This document shows, piece by piece, positions 5,652 through 5,867 of a stretch of 5,867 bases of DNA (position 1 is its first letter; the number at the start of each line of letters is the position of its first letter). A program made the translations under genes and the position numbers. The notes beneath the pieces were generated by a model. That model had not been told where the DNA came from and searched no databases. It saw nothing but the letters and a program-made list of their open reading frames with translations. Origin of the DNA: Synechococcus sp. UW140 (GTDB taxonomy: Bacteria > Cyanobacteriota > Cyanobacteriia > PCC-6307 > Cyanobiaceae). Location of the stretch: assembly GCA_945878795.1 (NCBI GenBank), contig CAMDWF010000156.1, positions 1-5,867 of the forward strand, given 5' to 3'.

Positions 5652-5673
5652 ACCGGCCACTGCTGCGCCGCTG

Positions 5674-5867
5674 ATGGCGGCCTTGCTGCCCTGGCCCCAG
5701 GGCCTTGCCCTTGTGGCCGGGGCCTGCCTTCTGGATCGCCGGGTGGGCGATCCGCGAGTCTGGCTCCATCCGGTCCAGGTGATGGGCTGGGTCATCGGCC
5801 GGCTGCGCCGGCCCGCCGAGGTTTGGGCTGGCGATCAGCCGGCCCGGCTGCGGCTGATGGGACTGGT
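5674..5867 (+). CDS. cbiB: Adenosylcobinamide-phosphate synthase, cobalamin assembly membrane protein, 3'-truncated by the window edge
   Basis: CbiB (also called CobD) attaches the aminopropanol (phosphate) arm to adenosylcobyric acid during cobalamin or pseudocobalamin synthesis and is an inner-membrane protein. Only the first 64 residues, out of roughly 310-330 for the family, are in the window, and the frame is open to the last base. The recognisable block is the family's N-terminal signature: a hydrophobic segment (about 9-20), then LLDRRVGDPRVWLHPVQVMG (19-38), with D21, D27-P28 and H32-P33 matching the usual LD...GDP..W.HPV..MG pattern. The ATG at 5674 puts this signature at its normal distance from the start, and the gap to ilvC is 22 bases. 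Grouping with ilvC is probably only positional; no shared pathway is evident. The call rests on the motif alone. Confidence 0.85.
   Translation, partial: MAALLPWPQGLALVAGACLLDRRVGDPRVWLHPVQVMGWVIGRLRRPAEVWAGDQPARLRLMGL

Noticed and set aside
4512..5795. 427-codon open frame on the minus strand, antisense to ilvC
   Set aside because: It runs opposite the whole of ilvC, a strongly conserved gene, and crosses into clpP3 and cbiB. Its composition (Gly, His, Ala and Leu rich, no family motif) is what the reverse strand of GC-rich coding DNA gives.
1..5867. Possible tRNA, CRISPR array, insertion sequence or prophage content
   Set aside because: No cloverleaf-like element, regular spacer repeat, transposase, integrase or terminal repeat is visible. 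Nearly every base is covered by recognisable core genes.

Overview
The window looks like an ordinary, densely packed, GC-rich stretch of core chromosome from an alpha-cyanobacterium of the Synechococcus/Cyanobium type. Three things point that way. ClpR and ClpP3 form the clpR-clpP3 pair that is characteristic of cyanobacteria. The ClpP3 N-terminus (MPIG.PSVPYR) and the IlvC N-terminus (MAQLFYDSDADL) are of cyanobacterial type. Base composition is high-GC, there is little Shine-Dalgarno sequence, and no HIP1 octamer (GCGATCGC) is present, which fits the picocyanobacterial lineage better than beta-cyanobacteria. The genus assignment is inference.

Layout from left to right: the 3' two thirds of panB (plus strand, cut by the left edge); hemW (minus strand), whose 3' end overlaps the panB 3' end tail to tail; a gene for a membrane-anchored PIN-TRAM protein (plus strand), which starts almost back to back with hemW; then a plus-strand run of clpR, clpP3, ilvC and the first 64 codons of cbiB/cobD, cut by the right edge. 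No stretch longer than about 110 bases lacks a gene. I see no tRNA, rRNA, CRISPR array, insertion sequence, phage gene or toxin-antitoxin pair.

Functionally, clpR and clpP3 encode the two subunits of the mixed ClpP3/R proteolytic core that works with ClpC. ClpR has lost the catalytic serine and aspartate, while ClpP3 keeps the full Ser-His-Asp triad. IlvC and PanB are linked through metabolism. IlvC feeds the valine branch, whose intermediate 3-methyl-2-oxobutanoate is the PanB substrate, and IlvC of other bacteria can also reduce the PanB product. HemW (haem delivery) and CbiB (cobamide assembly) are both tetrapyrrole-related but are not adjacent. The PIN-TRAM protein is the least understood product here.

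I found no convincing undescribed system. The most useful leads are the dead-subunit architecture of ClpR, the uncharacterised membrane PIN-TRAM nuclease, the 74-base antisense coding overlap of panB and hemW, the very short divergent gap between hemW and the PIN-TRAM gene, and a shared TAGGCTCC box just upstream of clpR and ilvC.
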